From: Sympetrum striolatum
Taxonomy: Eukaryota; Arthropoda; Insecta; Odonata; Libellulidae
Length of the DNA: 64,000 nt
NCBI GenBank assembly: GCA_947579665.1
Contig: OX388350.1
Location: forward strand, 83,347,152-83,411,151
Direction of reading: 5' to 3'
Part shown: in pieces, positions 50,301 to 59,300 of the stretch
Position numbering within the stretch: the stretch's first letter is position 1
Layout of the letters: every line of letters starts with the position of its first letter
Translations under genes and position numbers: made by a program
The notes under the pieces: model-generated
Seen by the model: the letters and a program-made list of their open reading frames with translations, nothing else
Told to the model about the DNA's origin: nothing
Databases searched by the model: none

Positions 50301-53300
50301 ACAATACAAATGAATTTAACTGAATACAACATACGGTATCAAATTAACTCACATTTCGTTTTACGAAAATCGATCATTTAAATCACTTCCAACGATTTAT
50401 TATGCTCATCAATGTGAACGAAACCAGCAACTATTCTCTTCTTCTTAATTTCAAAAAGGCCAAAAAGCAGGATCTCGGATTCAACAATGGCATTTGTCGT
50501 CAGGGGGACCGGCTCTTTATACTCACAAAACTTTTCGTGTATTCCGGGAAAAAGTCTTGAAAATTAAATTCGGAAACAAAAATAAACGACCAAAATAAGG
50601 TTTTCTATTCATTTACTCTGCTATTGGTTCTTGTATCAATCTCGTGTGATTATTCTTATTAATTTAATTTTGCAAAAGAAATGAAGCATGAAGCGACAAA
50701 AATGGACTTTACGTGCATTTCTTACGGAAATGCTTTGACTCGTCTGGGATCGAAGCAAGGACGAAGTGTCATCATTTTTTACAATATAAACACTTTCGTA
50801 TATGTATATTTGAATGTAATGTTCTATAAAAATTTCAAGTCAATCGACCAAGTGATTTTTGAGTTTTGCGGGCACAAACATATGCAGGCTGAATTTTTAT
50901 ACATAAGATATGTGCATAATTCGGTGGATTACTATAATTTGATTGCTTTTACAACCCTTTCGTTTAACTTTCCCAATTGAAAAGCGTTCTATCATGAAGA
51001 GAAATAACTAAGGAATAAACACAAGGAAATAAAAGTTCCACATCTTCGACACAAAAAGTAATGTAACTTTGACAAAGTTATTTATTTCCTTGTGCTTAGT
51101 TACCTATGGAGTTCCCCAAAGTTAAAGCTCATTCGATTGATTTAACCCTCGAGCACCCACTGTTGCGTTTACGCCGGTTGCGTATACGCAACCGTGGCCG
51201 CTCAAGGGTTAAATAAGGAACAATCTTTTCTAGATTACCATTTCCCCTTACTCTCGTGACTCCTATAGATTATATAATCCAAGAATTTGTAAAATTTACA
51301 TTTACATAAATACGCGATCCTCCATATGGCGTGTGCCTTGATAAAGAAGAAAGAATGAGAGGGAACAGAAGTGTGTGCAGATGAAAGGGTAGAATTCTAG
51401 GAAAACTGTTAAACAGGACAAAACAAAATAGGTAGGGGAAAAGGACTAAATGAACCTTTCGTTGCCAAAGGGGAACGGAAAGGAAAAACTTTCTCATTGG
51501 GAGAAGTTTGCAATTAGCTCGATTCATTTTGATTTTATCTAAAATAATGTGTCCGCTAGCCTTCTCTGATATATGTAAAATTTTTAGCTCGCAATTAGAA
51601 GAATGACTCGAAGAAATAAATCTCTCATAAGGTGGGACTGCAGAGCATCAGATTAGAAATTTTGTATGTTCTTCAGCCTATAACTTACAAAATCTCACTG
51701 TTTATCTGATGTGGATTGAATGAAAATAATCATGAATCGCTTGATGAAACTACCGTTCTAAAAATTGGATCCATGGATTCCTTATCATTTCAGAGTAATG
51801 GCTTACAGTAAATACTGTAGTAAAAGGCCAGCGGTAGACGTCCTTTTGGTAAAATTCTCAAAATTTTGTTTCTCAAAAGTTACTTCTCTCATTTTTTTAG
51901 CTATTTACTGATCCACCAATCAACTCCGGAGAGTATTAGAATTTGTTTATTTCGAAGTTCTCAGTATTTTAAGAAGACCGTCTTTTATTTTATCAGTTAC
52001 AAAAAATGATAAGCTATCCGTGGAATTGTGACTTTTGCATGACAATGTTAATCGACATCTAACCAAATTTAAGACTTAGATAGAGTATGACTTATTAGTA
52101 CTCGACGCAGGATGGGCAAGTTATTGCGTGTGTGTTACAGTAATGACTATTATAATTGTGTTTAAATACGTATTTAAATGACATCTTTATTTTGTATTTT
52201 ATAAACCAGGTGAGATCGACTAGCAAATTTTATCAGTGAATCAAGATGAGTTGAACGTTTTGGCTATCATCAACACTGAGTGAAAAAATGTATTCACTTG
52301 CTTTTGGTGGTTTTTTAATATTAATTTTAAAGGTTCTTAAAATCTACAAAACTAATAACTGTATCTAATATTTAATGGGATGAAAGGATTGAAAACACTA
52401 TACATTCAATGATAGTAATGAAAAAGAACCAAAGGAACGCTAGTTTACTCAAATAGCTATTTCTTAAATTTTCCGTTTTGTTGTTGATTGATTTCTAAGG
52501 GTATCTTGAAGGTTTATAAAAATCATTGGTTAGAAGAAAAAGCCTGAAAAGATGAATGTAAATATTGAGAACAAAATTTTTGAATTAGAATGCTCCAAAG
52601 CTTAAATTTCTACGGGAGTGATCTTTCTATGGTTAATATATGCTTAATTCTACTCCTGAAAGCAGAGACGGTCCGAGAAATTGGCAGTCTGGGAGACCGT
52701 CGACAGCATTTGTGGGCTCTTCTCCCGGATTACACCCGGTCACAATATTTAGGTAAACTTTTTTTATCCATTAAAGGGGAACTAGTTCTAAATGTTCTAG
52801 CCAAAAATGTCAATAACATTCAGATTACCCCCTCCCAATGATTGGAATTAATTTCCTTCGCAATGGATGCAGCTTTCTTTGGTCCTAGTACACTGAGTAA
52901 TTTCCTTTAATTCAAATTAATTGAAGAAGCCGTTACATGGTGAAACTGTGTTATGTAAGATATTGTGAATCTTTTTCCTTAGTTATTTCCACCATTCCTT
53001 ATAGTCGTTGAGCTATGGCTATATTTTTACGGAAATTACATTTAGGAAAACTGCTAAATCAGGCGTAATCCATCTGAGTTGCCCTAACATCGGTAAATGC
53101 TGTTTAGTAATTAAAATTTAGCCTTTGTATTTTGCCCTTCCTTTTTTTAATGAGAGGCCAGTTTAGTCCATCAGCCATTATCAGATACAGCACTAGAAAT
53201 ACTGACATCTCATACTTATTACCCATAATTACTCTTAAATAAGATGAGTAAAGCTTCCTTTCTTGGGAAATATGTCAGGAGAATCTAAAACTGCTGAATC

Positions 53301-56300
53301 TTAATGCTGGTTTCCAAGCTTCACCTATTTTTCCTTAAAACTTCTTGGTTTAAAGATAAGGAAGACATTTACGATATCTTGAATGTGCAGAAATTTAAAT
53401 GTGTGAACTGCTCGACATTTGTGTGGGATCAATTGGCAAAAGCTCTAATTGTATGCATGAATGTATGCACATTGTATGCATATTCTTATATGCCTACATG
53501 ATTATATCCTACCCTATGCCAATAATTTTCGAAGCAAAATAAATTTACATTGATAATAAATAATTTCGACTATGATAGGTCTATTGTTAATGGTTTATGA
53601 ATTTTGGATGCAAATGAACGTTTTAGAAGTAAGTTCACATAAAACCAAATTCAGTATGTAAGGAAAATGAAACTTGCAAACTGCCCCAAAAATCGGAACT
53701 TTTTCGAATCGTTGATCTGATTTACATTCCCTCTGGCTGAAGCATTGAAAACATATTTTTCTGGTCACCCTCTAACCTGCATTATTTTGTCTTAAAATGG
53801 CTTGAATTGTTTTCTCAATCTTATAAATAGCCAACATTCCAGGATCTGTGCACATCACTTCTGAGCCTGTTTACTACATTATCTTCATAGTTTTTAGATG
53901 TATGCCTTAGAGTTGAAGAGAATAAACATTCTTTTCTTAGTAAGCATAAAATTTTCCGTATTCCCATTGTTTATTTTCCTATCATCATCTCCATGAAGTA
54001 ACCCATTCATATTCCTTCATCGACGAACTTTTACTTATATCACCATCCACAACGAAGAATGGCATTTTCAAGCAATTCTCCCTCTCATACAAAACCCTTA
54101 AAAGATGCCTCGAAAATTAGAGGCACTGAAGACGGAAGTAACCTGTGACCGCTCCATTGAAGACCCTTTCCTTTCTCACCCCCACAGAGAAGCTCCCTTT
54201 GTTTTCTTGAGAAGGAAGGTATGCATGCTACCGATTAACCGTTATGTAGACAAAAACATTAAAAGCAGATGTAGCATCAAAAGGTGGACTTGCCACAGAG
54301 ATCCTTAGCAATAGATTTAAATGTATTTTTTATTCATGAGCGTTTACGCGTTAATATTAAGAGTGGAGTTGTAACAGTCTAAAGTTGTTGGCTCGTACCT
54401 TTTTTCAATGCTGAAACTCTTAATCGTTTTAGCGTTTTAAAATTTTTGACGGAGAAGGTTTAAATAAAGGAATTAAATAATTACAAGCATATTATTCAAT
54501 TCTTTTTGCGCTTTGCTCGACTCTGCACGACTAGTCCTTCTGATTTCATTATCCAAAAGAAATTTTCTGACGATATGGTAAAATATAAAGCGGTTTGTCA
54601 AGAGACTACACATTAGATAGCAGTGAGTCCAAAATGATCGGAGCCCTCCGCTGGGTATCTATTAAGAATATAACTCTGTAAAGATAATAATTATTAGAGA
54701 TATTCCTTAGCTGTGATTTACATGACGAAATACGCGACGACATGATCCCTATTCTCAACGATCATTATTTTCACAGCCAGATGGTGAAAAGATTACCGCG
54801 AGATAATAGCGAGGACAGATAGTTTATATTCCTATCATCTTACATATAGCATAAGTATAGTAAAGTGCGTAAATATGTAAATTATTTAGATAGTCAATTT
54901 AAATGTATTTCTTACTTAATTATCTTTCATAAATCTGCAACACCATTATCATACATATGATATACGTTTTTTTCTAATTTTTCCTACTTCCGTTGACCCA
55001 ATTTACAGTAGTTCATATTCTCTTAATTATCGTATCATAATTAAGCATAATCTTTACGAAAACGATCATCCTGCAGGCATATAGAGCATTAACTGAAATA
55101 ACCAATTTCATTCTAAATCTGCGTTGATGGAAAATATTATGTTAGGAAGAAATATGAACAGCCAAAGTAATTCATGTCCAATATTTTATGAAGAAGAGCG
55201 AATTACGCATGAGATTCGAGCCGATTTAACGAAATACGAATTTAATTCTTTCATAATACAATACTGCTTCTACCGCAGCAAAAGCAATGAATTTTAGAGA
55301 GTATTTACAAAATATTTATCATCACAAAAGCCTTCAAAGCGTGCCAGGCATAAAGAGGAAGACGAAAAGCACGCTCAAAACAGAGAATCTGAAAGACTCG
55401 CCCTTCTCGAGTTATGCTGGTTGCGTCTTAGGTGGTAACTTTTTTATGCTGTTTGCTGCACATAGCAGGGACTCTAGACCTTGGAATAGTGTATCGGAGC
55501 AACATAAATGTAGGACTTTTGGAAGTTTAGATCGATGCAGATTTCAGAGGATGCACGAGGACAGGGCATTCTACCTCTGGAGTCATCGTGAAGTATTCAG
55601 GAGGAGCAATTACTTGGTTAAGCCAATGACAAGCAGTTGTGGCGACCTCAACAACTGGGCAGAAATCATAGCAGCGAGCAAGGGAGCCAAAAAGGCAATT
55701 TGGCTTAACAGACTGTTAATAATAACAATAATAAATCATCTTATTTAGGCAAGATTGAGATTTAAAAGTCTCTTCTTCCATCTAACTATTCAGAGGGATC
55801 ATAAAATTCAAAGATGTTCCAGTCATACAAGTTGATAACTCTGCTGCAGTGAGATTGTCTCAGAACCCTGAGTTTGACCGCAGAACCAAACATATTTCCA
55901 TTAAGCACTTTTTCATTCGAGAGAAAGTAGCAGAGAAACTTGGTATTCGACAAGTATCTACTGAAAACCAAGTAGGGGATCATCCATTAATTACGTGAGG
56001 CTCGAAAGGTGGGGGTGGGGTGTTGGAAAATATCACAATGGGCAGGGGGGTGCAGTGGGATATCATGTGTATTTATATTTTCGTTGAGTGCGCGATTTCT
56101 AAACTGAAAAACGGCCACCCTGCTCAGCTTTCCAGTCCATTAAGTCCGTGATTTTGGCACAGAAAACATGCTTAAATCATTGCACTTTATATTGTCCCTT
56201 AAAACAATGCAACAATGTCAAAACTAGGAGATCTGTATAAAGACCTATTTGCAGAATATAAGAAGGAAAAAACATAGCGTGGCTCAGAAAGAATTTAATG

Positions 56301-59300
56301 ATCCGCATCCTCAAACGAGGATCGAGAGAGATTCTCTGCGTAGTGCGTGAAAATGATGACGCCGAGTGTCTTGATGAGACTGTTGTTGATCTTCAAGAAA
56401 GCACACTGCCAACACTTGACTTGCAAGATGCATATCCACTTGTTAGTGTTGAAGAAAGTCTCACTAATCTGTGGTCCGAGGACAATTAAATATGTTCATG
56501 TACCAGTAAAATTATATATTCTTCACATGATTACACCTTTCATTTATTATTTTATGCCAGTCGGAAACAACCTGCAACCTTAATGTCTGTCTGGACATTT
56601 TTATCACGGTGCTTAATTTTCCAGAATTTAATTAGATTATACCTGTATTTAAAGATAATCTTCTGAAAATTTTAAGATACTTTGTACCAAAAAATACACG
56701 TGATTTTGGGTAGGGGGGTTAGTCTAAAACCTCACTGCATATCACCAGGGGGGAGGGGGGGATTAAATAGTTGCAAAAAACATCACTTGATTAATGGACG
56801 ACCCCTAATTGATATAATGACAAAACCATTGCAAAGTCCACGTCTGAAAATTCTGTGTGTAAAAAAGTGAAACAGAGAAGGGACAATGATAAGCATTCTT
56901 CATAATTTTATTAATTCAACAAAATTAAAAAGGGAAAGTGTTTTAGTTGTTTATTTTTGTTGAATTGTTAGAATATTGCATTGTTGTTTTATTTATCACT
57001 GCAGTAATAGAGCAGATATAATGAATTAAATAGTAAATATGGTTTTGTGTTCTCAACACGTAAGTCTTAATATTTAATTCTATCCGATTTATTCCATGTC
57101 TCAAGAGGAGTAATTAACACATTTTAAAAAGACGACTAAAATAGACTCATTACTTACTTCTGTCCTTTGCCCAGAAGAAACTCTTTCAGTGTGTATTCCC
57201 TCATCCGATTTGCCAGCTTCTATTTCAACCAACTCCTTCAAATAAAATTTGTGATACATTTGCATGATACTTGAAAAATTTAGTATTTATATTTATAAAT
57301 TTGAATTAAATTATGAATGAATAATTTGAATTACCTTTTCAGCTTTCTTTAGAAAAACTTGCTCAAATATTTACTACATAATATGTAGCAAATGTACAAC
57401 ATGACATACTTATGTACCATTAAAGATGATAAAAAGTTGCATTCCTATGCTCTTTTAAACTACAATTAAAACAAACCATTGTAAGGAAGATAGCCGAGAC
57501 CTTATTTCATCAAATACAGATAAAATTGAATTTAGAAGTACTGAGGTAGGGCTATTCCTGGGGACAATGGGTTTCTACTTTTTAATTATATTCGAGTTAT
57601 GATATTTTTATGTAATGCAAAAAATTGTGACTTTCAGGGCATTAGTTCACTTAAACTTAAATAATTTGAATACAGGATCTGTTTTTCTAAAATGACAGAA
57701 TAGTTACCTTAACCTAGAAAACAATATTAGTTGCCAAAGCTGATATCATGCACTTAGATAAAATCTACGAATTTCTTAAAAGCTTTTAGGCCATTTAATA
57801 AAAAGGGGGATTCAAATGTTTTTCATTAATACCTTAAGAACCTGCCAAACTCATTGAGTTTTCTCCATCTCCATTATGAATGCATATGGATAAGTACAGT
57901 TCTTTATCATTTTCAGAAGGCACCTATTTTCAAGTACAATGTTCGATTTCATAGAAAATCTGATTAAAGATGACTACTCTGAAAATTACTCTGGATTTAA
58001 TGCAAGGGTAGAAGAAAAATAAGCCCAAAGAAATGCTTGCGCAACTAAAAAGGCTTTCTTAGGTAATTTGAGAAATCATATCATCTTAAAATGTTAATGA
58101 TAGACCCATTCACAGATTCTACCATAGTCAGATGAAAGATATTACTAATTTAAGTCAAGTGCTGGATGCAGGAATAAGCTATCCTCAAAGAATATAGTAA
58201 GATATAATTTAGAATTCCATTTAAAATGCTTACTAAAGGGACAAAAATACAAATAAATAATGGGAAATTGTAGTTTGAATATATGGGAGGACTATTATTC
58301 CAGGGATGATGTATTGCTAAAAGTATTCATGGTAAGCTTGTGGTTTACAAATAACATATTACCCTTTTACACACATGCACAGTAACAATATATGAAAGAT
58401 ATTGTGACTTCACTGCATGATAATATTAGAAGAGAGAAAATGATGGCAAATCAATGTAAAAAAAAGTCAAAATATGGATTAGTAATGACCACAATCTCTA
58501 ACTTATGGAAAACTATGCAAATTATAATAACAAAGTGATTACTTACTTCTCTTAAAGGCTGACAAAAGACAAGTTGATAGCAGTTATCTTGAAACTCCTC
58601 AACAGGAACTTCATCTGCTTCCTTAAAATGAAGTTCAAATAAGAAAATTAGCAAAGTCATTCATTTACATGATAACCTATTTATACACTGAAAACCTCTC
58701 TAAGGCATAACAATTAGCAATATTAATGCATATATCCAAGGTTTTCCATAAGAAAGGCCATCTGTAAATGGTAAGCATCAGCAACCTCATCTGCAGAAAG
58801 CAGATGTAAATCTGTATTCATTCAGCCTTTTTTAAAAAATGACATTCAAAGCTGTGTCATGCATCAATGAAATTTTCCTTTCTGAATTCATTTTTACCAT
58901 CTCCAAGGATTGTTTGTAAAGAAAAATTTCATCTCACTAAGTACACAATAGAAAACCTCATAACATAAAAGGTATGTACATAGCCATTCAATCCTATAAT
59001 AACACAGTTTTGCAATTTTTCTTCAATAAGTATGAGTTATGTGGAATTTAGAAAACTTCATTTAGCTAAGCAAAGATATGTTAATTTCAAGCAATTGCTA
59101 GAAGATGAACTTTTGTAACATAAATGAATAAAGTACTTTTCAATATGGTCTTTCGGTATATTGAAACAACCATTATCAAACACAAGATTGATTAATTGAA
59201 TCACTCACCACTTCAGAAGATTCTAAATCATCGCAATCATCTTCAAATTTCTGTACAGCTTCAGGTATGTGTCCCTTCAAGGAAAAAAGGCAATTTACAC

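Larger units (their letters stand above)
49500..55477. other. Unassigned insert between virus-like island and Copia 3' part
   Basis: About 6 kb of mostly AT-rich sequence without a recognisable gene. It holds a GC-richer segment at 49,490-50,090, an inverted-repeat pair at 51,004-51,106, a piggyBac-type MITE at 51,142-51,212 and an exon-like ORF at 52,661-52,752. The missing Copia RT core is not found here. Confidence 0.4.
38496..57143 (+). mobile_element. Copia LTR retrotransposon nest (18.6 kb) in the last intron of the zinc-finger gene
   Basis: Two 205 bp LTRs (38,496-38,700 and 56,939-57,143) start TGTT and end AATA. They are flanked by the identical 5 bp target duplication GACTC (38,491-38,495 and 57,144-57,148). 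The primer site follows the 5' LTR ('GGTTATGGGCCTAG', like the internal initiator-tRNA site used by Drosophila copia), and the polypurine tract 'AAAAAGGGAAAG' precedes the 3' LTR. By eye the LTRs differ at about 26 of 205 positions, so the insertion is old. Gag-pol remains lie at both ends; about 13.8 kb of other elements separate them. It lies antisense to the host gene. Confidence 0.92.
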
